Source: Candidatus Avimicrobium faecavium
GTDB taxonomy: Bacteria; Bacillota; Clostridia; Oscillospirales; Ruminococcaceae
Assembly: GCA_904419105.1 (NCBI GenBank)
Contig: CAJFQR010000010.1
Coordinates: 1 to 24,585 of the forward strand
Direction: 5' to 3'
DNA length: 24,585 nucleotides
The notes beneath the pieces were generated by a model. That model searched no databases and was not told the DNA's origin. It worked only from the letters and a program-made list of their open reading frames with translations. A program made the translations under genes and the position numbers. How positions within the stretch are numbered: the stretch's first letter is position 1; each line of letters begins with the position of its first letter. Shown piece after piece: positions 14,734 to 23,212 of this stretch.

Positions 14734-16035
14734 ATGAAGAGAACGATCAGCCTGTGCCTGGGCGCGGCGCTGCTGGCCGGGGTGCTGGCCGGCTGCACCG
14801 GGGAGGAGGAGCCCTCCTCCGCCCAGGCCCGCTACCGGGACGGCAGCTACACCGCCCGGTTTGACACCGCCGGGGAGGACGGCTACACCGCCTACGCCGC
14901 CGTCACGGTGGAAAACGACGTGGTCACCGTCACCGAGTTCGACGGGGAGAACGCCGCCGGGGAGAAACGCTCCGCCGACAGCGCCCTCGCCGACGAGATG
15001 GCACAGGCCTCCCCGGAGAACCTCCCGGAGCCGGTGACCCCCGCCCTGGCCGGCGCCGAGGCCATCCGGCAGTTTGACGCCGCCGGCGGGGACCCCGAGG
15101 CGATGCGCTTTGTGGCCGGGGCCCCGGAATACGGCGAGGACCTGCGGGTGCTGGTGCAGGCGGTGCTGGACGGCCCGGCCTCCGACCCGGACGGGACCGC
15201 CGCCGAGGTGACAGTGCCCTGGTACGCCGACGGCGAATACCGGGTGGAGGTGGCCGAGTTCGACCTGAGCGGCTACAAGGAGTATGTGGTGCTCACCGTC
15301 TCCGGCGGGGCGCCCGCCGTCACCGAGTTTGACGGCTATGACGAGGACGGGGCGCTGCGCAGCGCCGACACCGAAATTAACCCCACCGTCCCCTACTCCG
15401 AGAGCGTCCCGGCGCTGGTGGACTCCTTCAACGCCGGGGGCACGGTGGAGAGCATTGAGACGGTCACCGGCGCCACCGAATCGAGCGACGCCTTCCGGCT
15501 GCTGGTGGAGCGGGCGCTGGAAAACGCCCACGCCAGGGGCCCGGCGGAGGACGCCGTCGATGTCACCGGCGACGGGGACGGCCTCAAGGACGGGGTCTAC
15601 CGGGCGGAGATGGCCGGCTTTGAAAACGGCTGGAAGGACTATCTCACCGCCGCCGTCTACCGGGGCGAGGTGCAGATCCTGGAGCTCGACTCGGAAAACG
15701 AGGCCGGCGACCGCAAGAGCACCGATTCCGGCTTCACCGACGCGCCGGCCGGTGACCCGAAGGCCTACCTCCAGCGCATTGTGGACGCCTACTACAACGC
15801 CGACGGAGACCTCTCTGAGATGGTGAACATCGCCGGGGCCACCGTCTCCACCAACAACTTCAAGCTGATGCTCGGCGAGCTGCTGGGCAGCAACATGCTC
15901 ACCGGCGACACCGAAACCCGCACCGTGGCCCTCCTCACCGAGGAGGAGGTCACCGCCGCCGACGAGGAGCTCTCCTCCTCCGAAAGCGCCTCGGAGAGCT
16001 CGTCCTCGGAGGACGGGAGCTCGTCCGCCGCCTGA
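14734..16035 (+). CDS. Lipoprotein with three FMN-binding-like repeats
   Basis: This 433-residue protein has a lipoprotein signal peptide with lipobox LAGC, lipidated at C21, so it should be anchored outside the membrane. Three tandem domains each begin DG(S/E/V)Y and contain an EFDG/ELDS-type strand. They resemble the small FMN-binding domains of clostridial and Listeria PplA-like lipoproteins used in extracellular electron transfer. In that family ApbE links FMN to the Thr of a GAT motif. Repeat 2 has VTGAT (T248) and repeat 3 has IAGAT (T370), but repeat 1 reads VAGAP with Pro131 in that place. The C-terminus is a Ser/Glu tail. No apbE or eet genes lie in the window. The ribosome site is AGGAG. 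The rRNA methyltransferase gene follows 25 bases downstream. Confidence 0.8.
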   Translation: MKRTISLCLGAALLAGVLAGCTGEEEPSSAQARYRDGSYTARFDTAGEDGYTAYAAVTVENDVVTVTEFDGENAAGEKRSADSALADEMAQASPENLPEPVTPALAGAEAIRQFDAAGGDPEAMRFVAGAPEYGEDLRVLVQAVLDGPASDPDGTAAEVTVPWYADGEYRVEVAEFDLSGYKEYVVLTVSGGAPAVTEFDGYDEDGALRSADTEINPTVPYSESVPALVDSFNAGGTVESIETVTGATESSDAFRLLVERALENAHARGPAEDAVDVTGDGDGLKDGVYRAEMAGFENGWKDYLTAAVYRGEVQILELDSENEAGDRKSTDSGFTDAPAGDPKAYLQRIVDAYYNADGDLSEMVNIAGATVSTNNFKLMLGELLGSNMLTGDTETRTVALLTEEEVTAADEELSSSESASESSSSEDGSSSAA

Positions 16036-16060
16036 TCTTACCCGCAAAGGAGCGATACCA

Positions 16061-17263
16061 TTGGAACTGGCCACAGCATTTCTGAAAAAACACACCGGCG
16101 CCGCCTTCAAGGCCGGGGGCGCCTGGATCTACGACAACGAGGTCGACCGGGTCGAAGGGGATCCGGCGGACGGCGACATCGTCGCCCTGCGGGACTTTGA
16201 CGGCTACCCCCTCGGCCGGGGGTTCTACAACAGCCGCTCCCGGCTCCGGCTGCGGATGCTCACCCGGCGCCTCGACCAGGAGATCGACACCGCCTTCCTC
16301 CGGGGGCGGGTTCAGGCCGCCTGGGACTACCGCAAACGGGTGATCGACACCGCCAGCTGCCGGCTCATCTTCGGCGAGGCGGACTTCCTCCCCGGGCTGG
16401 TGGTGGACAAGTTCGGCGAGGTGCTGGTGCTGCAGTCCACCTCGGTGGGGATGGAGCGGCTCAAGGGCACCGTCATCGACCTGCTGCTGGAGGTCCTCGC
16501 CGCCGACGGCGTCGCAATCCGGGGCGTCTATGAGCGCAGCGACTCCCGGGAGCGGGCCCGGGAGGGGCTTCCACCGGCGGACGGCTTCTTCCGCGGGGAA
16601 TTCTCCACCCAGGTGGAGATCGTGGAAAACGGCGTCCGCTACCTGGTCGATGTGGCCGAGGGGCAGAAGACCGGCTTCTTCCTCGACCAGAAGCTCAACC
16701 GCCTGGCCATCCAGCCCCTCTGCCGGGGGGCAAAGGTGCTGGACTGCTTCACCCACACCGGCTCCTTCGCCCTCAACGCCGGCATCGCCGGGGCGGCCAG
16801 CGTCCTCGGGGTGGATTCCTCCCGGGCGGCCCTCGACCAGGCGGAGCGCAACGCCGCCCTCAACGGCCTTTCCGACCGGGTGACCTTCCGCTGCGCCGAT
16901 GTCCTCGACCTGCTGCCTGAGCTCGAGCGGCAGGGGGAGCGGTACGATGTCATCGTCCTCGACCCGCCCGCCTTTGCCAAGACCCGCGCCTCGGTGAAGA
17001 ACGCGATGAAGGGCTACCGGGACATCAACATCAGAGGCATGCGCCTGCTGCGGGACGGCGGGTACCTGGCCACCTGCTCCTGCTCCCGGTTCCTCACCGA
17101 GGACCTGTTCAAAAAGGTCCTGGCCCAGGCGGCCCAGAGCGCCCATGTGCGGCTGCGCCAGGTGGAGGCCCGCACCCAGGCGCCGGACCACCCGATCCTC
17201 TGGGCGGCGGACGAGAGCTACTACCTCAAGTTCTCCATCTTCCAGGTGGTCCGGGACCGGTAA
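16061..17263 (+). CDS. rlmI: Class I rRNA methyltransferase, RlmI-type (23S rRNA m5C)
   Basis: This 400-residue enzyme probably makes 5-methylcytosine in 23S rRNA using S-adenosylmethionine. An N-terminal PUA-like domain (about 1-75) precedes an EEHEE-type linker domain and a Rossmann methyltransferase domain. Motif I is VLDCFTHTGSFALNA, motif IV is DPPAF (301-305) and the Cys motif is TCSCS (338-342). The start is a TTG at 16061, supported by AAAGGAG eight bases upstream. It follows the lipoprotein gene closely and probably shares its transcript, although the functions are unrelated. A strong terminator follows. Site C1962 is assumed by analogy with E. coli RlmI. Confidence 0.88.
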   Translation: MELATAFLKKHTGAAFKAGGAWIYDNEVDRVEGDPADGDIVALRDFDGYPLGRGFYNSRSRLRLRMLTRRLDQEIDTAFLRGRVQAAWDYRKRVIDTASCRLIFGEADFLPGLVVDKFGEVLVLQSTSVGMERLKGTVIDLLLEVLAADGVAIRGVYERSDSRERAREGLPPADGFFRGEFSTQVEIVENGVRYLVDVAEGQKTGFFLDQKLNRLAIQPLCRGAKVLDCFTHTGSFALNAGIAGAASVLGVDSSRAALDQAERNAALNGLSDRVTFRCADVLDLLPELERQGERYDVIVLDPPAFAKTRASVKNAMKGYRDINIRGMRLLRDGGYLATCSCSRFLTEDLFKKVLAQAAQSAHVRLRQVEARTQAPDHPILWAADESYYLKFSIFQVVRDR

Positions 17264-17289
17264 AGGCCCCAGACTGACCTCGCAGACCC

Positions 17290-17334
17290 AATACAGGCCG
17301 TATTCCGTGCCCTCAGAATACGGCCTGTATTTTT
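17290..17334 (+). terminator. Terminator after rlmI (first of twin hairpins)
   Basis: A perfect 16-bp stem (17290-17305 with 17316-17331) carries a 10-base loop and runs into TTTTT on the plus strand. The same stem sequence recurs at 17450-17490 with a different loop. Confidence 0.88.
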
Positions 17335-17449
17335 GCGCCGGGGTCTCTCCACCCCGACGGGCTGCATCGGGGAGGCCCCTCCCCGGGCGGGACCGTGGGC
17401 GCAAAGCCGCCCGCCTGCCCCCTCCACCCGGAAAAGGCCCCACAGAGCC

Positions 17450-17490
17450 AATACAGGCCGTATTCTATCGCACAAGAATACGGCCTGTAT
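17450..17490. repeat. Second copy of the twin hairpin, between convergent operons
   Basis: The arms ATACAGGCCGTATTC (17451-17465) and GAATACGGCCTGTAT (17476-17490) are identical to those at 17291-17330, but the loop differs and no T run follows. Upstream flanks also share AAGGCCCCA and CCA before the stem, so the unit was duplicated. The space between (17335-17449) is GC-rich with no gene. It may help end the convergent lysC transcript. Confidence 0.75.
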
Positions 17491-17540
17491 CGCTGTCCCG
17501 GCGGCCGGTTCTCAACCCGCCGGATACTTTCAGCAGAAGA

Positions 17541-18749
17541 TCACTCTCCGTAGAAGGAGCGGTGGATGGCGGCGACGGCCTTGTTGGCCTCGTCGGCGGC
17601 GATGAGCACCGAGATCTTGATCTCGCTGGTGGCGATCATCTGGATGTTGATGTTCGCCTCGCCCAGCGCCTCAAACATCTGGGCGGCCACACCGGCGTGG
17701 GTCTCCATACCGGCGCCGACGATGGACACCTTGGCCACCTCCCGGTCGCAGACCACGCTCTTGAGCCCGAGGGTGCCCTTGCGCTCCTCCAGCAGGCGGA
17801 CGGTCTCATCGGCGTCCTTTGCGGCCACGGTGAAGGAGATGTCCTGGGTGCCGTCCCGGCCCACCGACTGGAGGATGATGTCGATGTTGATCTTGTTCTT
17901 CGCCAGCAGCGAGAACAGCTTGAAGGCGATGCCCGGCTGGTCCGAGACGCCCATGGCGGAGATCCGCGCGATGTTTACATCCTTTGTAACTCCCTTGATC
18001 AGCAGCTTTTCCACATCTGTTACCTCCTTGACGATGGTGCCCTCCGCGCCGGTCATGCTGGAGAGGACCTCGAGATTGACATTGTATTTCTTCGCCATCT
18101 CCACCGAGCGGTTGTGCAGCACATTGGCGCCGAGGGAGGCGAGTTCGAGCATTTCATCATAGGTGATCGCATCGATCTTGATGGCGTTGGGGACGATGCG
18201 GGGGTCGGCGGTGTAGACGCCGTCCACATCGGTGAAGATCTGGCACAGATCGGCGCCCAGCGCCGCGGCCAGCGCCACCGCGCTGGTGTCCGAGCCGCCG
18301 CGGCCCAGGGTGGTGACGTCGTCATACCGGTTGACCCCCTGGAACCCCGCCACGATGACGATGTTGCCCTTGCCCAGTTCGTTGCGCAGCCGTTCGGTGT
18401 CGATGCGGCTCACCCGGGCGGCGCCGTGGGTGCTGTCGGTGTGCACGCCGGCCTGCCAGCCGGACAGCGAGATGGCCGGCACATCCAGCCGCTCCAGCGC
18501 CATGGCGGTGAGCGCCATCGAGGCCAGCTCACCGGTGGCCATCAGCGCGTCCAGCTCCCGCTTGGACGGGTGGGGGTTGACCTCCTCGGCCTGGGCGATG
18601 AGGTGGTCGGTGGTCTTGCCCTGGGCGGAGACCACCACCACCACCTGGTTGCCCCTGCGGTAGGTGTCGGCGATGATGCCCGCCACATGGGCCACCCGCT
18701 CGGCGTTCGCCACCGAGCTGCCTCCAAATTTCTGCACGATCAGTGCCAT
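17541..18749 (-). CDS. lysC: Aspartate kinase
   Basis: This 402-residue enzyme catalyses the first step of the aspartate family (Asp to aspartyl phosphate). The N-terminus has the kinase signature VQKFGGSSV, the catalytic region includes GRGGSDTSAVALAAALGA, and TDVDGVYTADPR is typical. Two C-terminal ACT domains (about 265-402), including MGVSDQPGIAFKLFSLLA and VGAGMETHAGVAAQMFEAL, imply feedback control by lysine and/or threonine. It is last in the operon, 21 bases after thrB. The ATG at 18749 follows AGGAGGG. Confidence 0.96.
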   Translation of the reverse strand: MALIVQKFGGSSVANAERVAHVAGIIADTYRRGNQVVVVVSAQGKTTDHLIAQAEEVNPHPSKRELDALMATGELASMALTAMALERLDVPAISLSGWQAGVHTDSTHGAARVSRIDTERLRNELGKGNIVIVAGFQGVNRYDDVTTLGRGGSDTSAVALAAALGADLCQIFTDVDGVYTADPRIVPNAIKIDAITYDEMLELASLGANVLHNRSVEMAKKYNVNLEVLSSMTGAEGTIVKEVTDVEKLLIKGVTKDVNIARISAMGVSDQPGIAFKLFSLLAKNKINIDIILQSVGRDGTQDISFTVAAKDADETVRLLEERKGTLGLKSVVCDREVAKVSIVGAGMETHAGVAAQMFEALGEANINIQMIATSEIKISVLIAADEANKAVAAIHRSFYGE

Positions 18750-18770
18750 AGTTTATTCCCTCCTGATAAG

Positions 18771-19667
18771 TCAGATCACATGGACCGCGGCGCCCTGCCC
18801 CGGCCCCAGGGCCAGCACCTGCCAGCCGTGGAGCCCCTCCCGGTCCAGGAAGGCCCGGGCGGCGGCGGAAAGCTCCTCCGCCCGCCCGGCGGGGATCAGC
18901 GCCATCAGCGTCGAGCCCGCCCCGCTGATGAACGAGGCGTACACCTCCTGCTCCCGGAAGAAGCCGAAGACCGCCTCCGCCCCGGGGATCAGCCCCAGCC
19001 GGTAGGGCTGGTGGAGCCGGTCCTCTGCCCCGAGGGCCAGGTTCTCCAGCCGGCCCTGGGCCATCGACATGGCCATCACCGCGCTGCGGGCCAGGTTGTA
19101 GACGCCGTCCGCCCGGGGGACGGTGTCCGGCAGCGCCCGGCGGGCGTCGGCGGTTTTCAGTTCAAAGTCGGGGATCACCGCCAGGAAGCCCAGCCCCTCG
19201 GGGACCGGGCAGCGGCAGGCGATCACATGGTCCCCGTCGATGGCCGCCGCCACAAACCCGCCCAGCAGCGCCGGGGTGGAGTTGTCCGGATGGCCCTCGG
19301 CCACCGCGGCAAGGTCCACCAGCTCGTCGAGGGTGCAGGGCCGCCCGAGCAGCTCGTTGGCCCCGAGCAGCGCCCCGGCGATGCACGCCGAGGAGCTCCC
19401 CAGCCCTCTGGCGGTGGGGATGCCGTTCCACTGGCGGATGTGCAGCCCCGGAAAGGGCCTGCCGCACCGGGCGTAGAAGTCCCGGGCGGTGGTGTAGATC
19501 AGATTGGTCTCGTCGGCGGGGACGGCGGCATCGTCGCAGATCTCGATGCGGCAGCCGTCCGCCTCCTCCATCTCGATGAGGTTGTAGAGGTCCAGCGCCG
19601 CCCCGAGGCAGTCAAAGCCGGAGCCGAAGTTCGCCGAGGTGGCGGGGACCTGAACGCGTACCTTCAT
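18771..19667 (-). CDS. thrB: Homoserine kinase
   Basis: This 298-residue GHMP kinase phosphorylates homoserine for threonine synthesis. The N-terminal PATSANFGSGFDCLG, the ATP-binding loop PTARGLGSSSACIAG (85-99) and the late SGAGSTLMA motif are all present. It starts 12 bases after the hom stop and is followed by lysC, so the genes are cotranscribed. thrC is not in the window. Confidence 0.96.
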   Translation of the reverse strand: MKVRVQVPATSANFGSGFDCLGAALDLYNLIEMEEADGCRIEICDDAAVPADETNLIYTTARDFYARCGRPFPGLHIRQWNGIPTARGLGSSSACIAGALLGANELLGRPCTLDELVDLAAVAEGHPDNSTPALLGGFVAAAIDGDHVIACRCPVPEGLGFLAVIPDFELKTADARRALPDTVPRADGVYNLARSAVMAMSMAQGRLENLALGAEDRLHQPYRLGLIPGAEAVFGFFREQEVYASFISGAGSTLMALIPAGRAEELSAAARAFLDREGLHGWQVLALGPGQGAAVHVI

Positions 19668-19679
19668 TTCTCTCCCCCC

Positions 19680-20885
19680 TCACCTGGCAAAGACGCGGAT
19701 GTAGGGGCTCACGGCCCGCCCGGCCAGATAGTCCTCCAGCTCCCCTTCCGGGACGCCGTGCACCAGAGCGGCGGTCTCCCCGTCCCGCTCCCAGATGCAC
19801 GCGGCCCCCGGGAAGCGGGCGGCCAGCCCGGCAAAGGGCTCCTTCACCCGGCAGAGGGCGTCGATGGCATAGTCCCGCCGGTCGGCCAGATGGTCGCTGC
19901 CGCAGTCGGTCCAGCTCATCATCGGGTCATAGCGGCAGCCGGTGCGCACCGCCTCGATCACATCGCCCAGCACCGCCGAACCGGTGGGCAGGTCCCCGGC
20001 GCCCCGGCCGTAGAACATCACCTCGCCCACGCCGTTGCCGTGCACCATCACCGCGTTGAACACATCGTTGACGGCGGCCAGCGGGTGCCCCTTTCCGATG
20101 AGCGCCGGGGTGACCAGGCACAGCACCTTGCCGTCGGGCATCTTTCTCGCCTGGCCGATGAGCTTGACGACAAAGCCCGCCTGGTCGGCGGCGGCCACAT
20201 CGCCGGCGGTGATCTTCGTGATCCCCTGGGCAAAGACCTTCTCCGGGTCGGTGTGCCTGCCAAAGAGCAGGTCGGCCAGGATGCAGGCCTTGCGGCAGGC
20301 GTCGATGCCCTCGATGTCGGCGGTCGGGTCCGCCTCGGCATAGCCCAGCCGCTGGGCGTCCGCCAGCGTGGCGGCAAAGTCCGCCCCCTCGGCCACCATC
20401 TTGGTGAGGATGTAGTTGGTGGTGCCGTTCAGGATCCCCGCCGCCAGGTCCAGCTCGTTGGCCGCCAGGCAGTGGGCGATGGGCCAGAGCACCGGGGTGC
20501 CCCCGGCCACCGCCGGCTCAAACAGCAGCGCCGCGTCCTTCTCCTTTGCGAGGGCCAGCAGCTCGGCGCCCTTTTCGGCGATGAGCTGCTTGTTCGGGGT
20601 GACAACGCTGCGGCCGCTCTCCAGCGCAGCCCTGACATAGTCATAGGCCGCCCCTACGCCGCCGATGGCCTCCACCAGCAGCCCGATCTCCGGGTCGGCC
20701 AGCACCTCGCCGATGCCGGCGGCCTTCAGCCCCTCGCCGGGGGTGCCGGTCAGGTCCTTCGGGTCGAGGACGTACTTGACCGTAAGCTCCTCGCCCAGGC
20801 GGGCGGCGATGGCGGCGTGATTTTTCAAAAGCAGTTCGTGGGCGCCGCGGCCGACAACCCCGTACCCTGCGATGGCGATCTTCAT
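19680..20885 (-). CDS. hom: Homoserine dehydrogenase
   Basis: This 401-residue enzyme reduces aspartate semialdehyde to homoserine. The Rossmann motif GYGVVG lies at 7-12, followed by VVTPNKQLIAEKG and the substrate-binding GTTNYILTKM and EADPTADIEGIDACRK segments. The C-terminal part after about residue 330 is short, with a weakly ACT-like YAIDALCRVKEPFAGLAARF stretch rather than a full ACT domain, so allosteric control may rest on the separate ACT protein encoded upstream or on the kinase. It starts 26 bases after the ACT gene. Confidence 0.95.
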   Translation of the reverse strand: MKIAIAGYGVVGRGAHELLLKNHAAIAARLGEELTVKYVLDPKDLTGTPGEGLKAAGIGEVLADPEIGLLVEAIGGVGAAYDYVRAALESGRSVVTPNKQLIAEKGAELLALAKEKDAALLFEPAVAGGTPVLWPIAHCLAANELDLAAGILNGTTNYILTKMVAEGADFAATLADAQRLGYAEADPTADIEGIDACRKACILADLLFGRHTDPEKVFAQGITKITAGDVAAADQAGFVVKLIGQARKMPDGKVLCLVTPALIGKGHPLAAVNDVFNAVMVHGNGVGEVMFYGRGAGDLPTGSAVLGDVIEAVRTGCRYDPMMSWTDCGSDHLADRRDYAIDALCRVKEPFAGLAARFPGAACIWERDGETAALVHGVPEGELEDYLAGRAVSPYIRVFAR

Positions 20886-20911
20886 CGTGATCTCTCCTTT
20901 TTATAAAATGG

Positions 20912-21355
20912 TCAGGCGTTGACGGTGCGCACCGTCACCACGCCGCTGATCTGCGCAAGCCGCGCCACAATCTCCTCGTCGCTGCGGTCCCGGTCGATGC
21001 GGATGGTCACCGAGACCGGCGCCACCCCGTCCGCCGGGATGTTCTGGTTGATGGTGACGATGTTCCCCCCCGCCTGGTAGAGCCCGGCAATCAGCGCCGA
21101 GAGGATCCCCGGCTCGTCCACCAGCGTGATGTTGAGGGTGAGCATCCGGGTCAGGTCGCTGCTCTCATAGGGGAACACCCTGTCCTTGTACTTGTAAAAC
21201 GCGCTGCGGGAGATCCCCGCCATCTTGGCCGCATCGGAATAGCTCTTCGCCTTCCCCTGCGCCATCAGCCTCTTGGCCTCCACCACCCTGGCAAACACCT
21301 CAGGCAGCACCGAGAGGTCCACGAGCAGGAACTTGTTCTGATTTTGGCCCGACAT
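20912..21355 (-). CDS. UPF0735 ACT-domain protein (PheB-like)
   Basis: This 147-residue protein has exactly the usual UPF0735 length. An N-terminal helix-turn-helix-like segment (about 38-60, SDAAKMAGISRSAFYKYKD) precedes an ACT domain (about 73-145, beginning LNITLVDEPGILSALIAGLY). The ACT domain should bind a small ligand, probably an amino acid. As first gene of the ACT-hom-thrB-lysC operon it may sense threonine or a related amino acid and regulate expression or enzyme activity; this is inference from position. The start at 21355 follows GGAGGTGG, and the longer open frame upstream runs through the promoter and is rejected. Confidence 0.9.
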   Translation of the reverse strand: MSGQNQNKFLLVDLSVLPEVFARVVEAKRLMAQGKAKSYSDAAKMAGISRSAFYKYKDRVFPYESSDLTRMLTLNITLVDEPGILSALIAGLYQAGGNIVTINQNIPADGVAPVSVTIRIDRDRSDEEIVARLAQISGVVTVRTVNA

Positions 21356-21398
21356 ATCCGTCCACCTCCAAAAAACTACTGTACATCGTATGGATACA

Positions 21399-21427
21399 AA
21401 TATACCACAGCTTCCGGCACATTGCAA
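21399..21427 (-). promoter_or_regulatory. Promoter of the threonine operon
   Basis: On the minus strand TTGCAA (21427-21422) and TATATT (21404-21399) are separated by 17 bp. The leader is about 37 bases, too short for a riboswitch or T-box. Confidence 0.75.
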
Positions 21428-21567
21428 GAGAAAAGTTTTCGGGTTTTGAAAAATCCCACAAACTCCGTCCGCCGCCGGCGCATACCCCGCCAAAAAGCCG
21501 AGTAAACTACCGGTAGAGAAACCGGCAGACGGCCGCGCCCTGCGGCCCCGTGGAATGGAGGGACCCG

Positions 21568-22674
21568 ATGGACCAGCGGACACAGTGGACACGATGGACA
21601 CGGTGGACAGACCGCCTCACCCGCACCGCGCTGCTTCTTGCCGCCGGGCTTGGCGCCCTGTGGCTGGCCCGCCGGCTGGCCGGCCCGCTGATGCCGGTGC
21701 TGCTGGCCTTCTGCGTCACCGAGGCGCTGCGCCCCCTTGCCCTGCGCCTCAGCCGGCGGCTCGGGGTCAGCCGGCGCACCGGGGCGCTGCTGGCGGCGGG
21801 CTTTTTCTACCTCAACCTGGTTTTGCTGCTGGTGGCCGCCGGCACGCTGCTGGCCGGCCGGGGGATCCTGCTGCTCCAGGCGGCGCCGCGCTTTTTCACC
21901 GAAGAGGTCCTGCCCCTCCTCTCCCGGCTGGGGGAGCGGGCCGGCGCCCTCACCCGGAGCCTCTCCCCCGAGTGGCAGGCCGCCCTCCAGGCCCTGGCCG
22001 CCGCAGCCGCCCAGGCCCTCCCGGGGCTGCTCCAGAGCCTGTCCGCCGCCGCTGCCAGGGCCGCCGCCGGGCTGCTGGCGGAGCTGCCGGTGGCGCTGCT
22101 CGGCGGGGTGTTCACGGTGGTGCTCTCCTTCTACCTCGCCGCCGACTACCGCCGGGTGACCCGCTTCCTCCGCCAGAACCTCCCGGAGCCGGGGCTGCGG
22201 CTGCTGCGGGAGGCCCGGGCCTTTGGCCGGGAGGTGGTCGGGCAGCTGCTGCGGGCGTACGGCGCGTTGTTTCTCGCCACCTTCGCCGAGGTGGCGGCGG
22301 GGCTGTGGCTGCTCGGGGTGCGCAGCCCGCTGGCGGCGGCCCTTGCCATCGCCCTGTTCGACCTGCTGCCCCTGGTCGGCAGCGGCTCGGTGCTGGTGCC
22401 CTGGGGCCTCTGGGCGGCGCTGGACGGCCGGCTGCCCTTTGCCGCCGGGCTGTGGCTGCTCTTCGGCCTCATCGCCGGGGTGCGCAGCATCCTTGAGCCC
22501 CGGCTTGTCGGCTCCCAGACCGGCCTGCACCCGCTGGCCCTCATCACCGCCCTGTTTGCCGGGCTGCGGCTCTTCGGGGCCGCCGGGGCGCTGCTGGTGC
22601 CCCTCGGGGTGCTGTTCCTCTGCTTTCTCAACCGCCGGGGCGTCGTCCGCCTGTTCCGCCCCGCCTCCGAATAA
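21568..22674 (+). CDS. ytvI: AI-2E family membrane protein, probable sporulation protein YtvI
   Basis: This 368-residue polytopic membrane protein of the AI-2E transporter-like family (PF01594) has about seven or eight hydrophobic segments. The family's conserved stretch ALFDLLPLVGSGSVLVPWGL and the RLVGSQTGLHPLALITAL motif are clear. The clostridial/bacillar YtvI branch is tied to sporulation, but the substrate is not established. The ATG at 21568 is chosen because GGAGGG sits six bases upstream; a GTG at 21550 lacks a ribosome site. Part of the centre (about 130-180) is an Ala/Leu-rich amphipathic stretch. A terminator follows directly. Confidence 0.82.
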   Translation: MDQRTQWTRWTRWTDRLTRTALLLAAGLGALWLARRLAGPLMPVLLAFCVTEALRPLALRLSRRLGVSRRTGALLAAGFFYLNLVLLLVAAGTLLAGRGILLLQAAPRFFTEEVLPLLSRLGERAGALTRSLSPEWQAALQALAAAAAQALPGLLQSLSAAAARAAAGLLAELPVALLGGVFTVVLSFYLAADYRRVTRFLRQNLPEPGLRLLREARAFGREVVGQLLRAYGALFLATFAEVAAGLWLLGVRSPLAAALAIALFDLLPLVGSGSVLVPWGLWAALDGRLPFAAGLWLLFGLIAGVRSILEPRLVGSQTGLHPLALITALFAGLRLFGAAGALLVPLGVLFLCFLNRRGVVRLFRPASE

Positions 22675-22679
22675 AAAAA

Positions 22680-22703
22680 GCCCCTCCCCGGGGCCCTTTT
22701 TTT
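22680..22703 (+). terminator. Terminator of the ytvI-like gene
   Basis: GCCCC (22680-22684) pairs with GGGGC (22690-22694), preceded by an A run and followed by seven T. It overlaps the end of the gene closely. The rest of the gap to 22822 shows only a short direct repeat (CACAGGCGCC) and no gene. Confidence 0.7.
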
Positions 22704-22822
22704 CGTGCAAAGCACAGGCGCCCGCACCGGAAGTCCGGCACAGGCGCCCATGGGAGAAATAATGGAGAAAAAGAAATGAAGTTCTTATAGTCAGAACGGA
22801 AAACGCTGAACGCTTTGCCGGC

Positions 22823-23191
22823 TCAGGCCGGCCGGGGGAGGATCTCCAGCCAGTACCCGTCCGGGTCGCTGATGTAGTAGCTGCCCCGGGGGTCCTCATA
22901 GCAGATGCAGTTCATGCGGCGGTGCAGCGCCCTGGCGCCCTCGTAGTCGTCGGTGGAGACCGCCAGCCGCCCCTCGCTCTCACCGAGGTCGTAGGGGGTG
23001 CAGCCGTCCCGCTGCCAGCAGAGCTCCAGCCGGTCGCCGGCGTCCCGCTCGGTGAGCAGGGCTGCGGCGGTGCTGCCGTCGGCACTGCGGCGGCAGGCGG
23101 TCTCGGTCAGGCCCAGGGCCTCCCGGTAGAAGGCGGTGCTCCGCTCCAGGTCGGTGACCCGGATGCTGCCGCTGGAAAACTGAAATACCAT
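22823..23191 (-). CDS. VOC (glyoxalase-fold) family protein lacking metal histidines
   Basis: This 122-residue protein has the paired beta-alpha-beta-beta-beta fold of the vicinal oxygen chelate family. It resembles clostridial lactoylglutathione-lyase-like proteins: DLERSTAFYREALGL, LELCW, YDLGESEG and SDPDGYWLEILP. The two Glu ligands are kept (E56, E116), but the positions normally holding His carry S7 (FSSGSIRV) and R75 (GRLAV). Glyoxalase I activity is therefore unlikely, and a ligand-binding role is possible. The start at 23191 has a modest GGGAGCGAG ribosome site. Confidence 0.82.
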   Translation of the reverse strand: MVFQFSSGSIRVTDLERSTAFYREALGLTETACRRSADGSTAAALLTERDAGDRLELCWQRDGCTPYDLGESEGRLAVSTDDYEGARALHRRMNCICYEDPRGSYYISDPDGYWLEILPRPA

Positions 23192-23212
23192 CTTCTCGCT
23201 CCCTTCGACCCT

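Noticed and set aside
13468..16110. 880-codon minus-strand frame across the lipoprotein and aminopeptidase genes
   Set aside because: It runs antisense through the lipoprotein gene and out of frame through the aminopeptidase gene, both of which have clear motifs and start sites.
17145..20906. Open frame of 1253 codons opposite hom-thrB-lysC
   Set aside because: It crosses three well-identified genes and two hairpins, has no ribosome site and a low-complexity His/Gly/Asp-rich translation; a codon-bias shadow.
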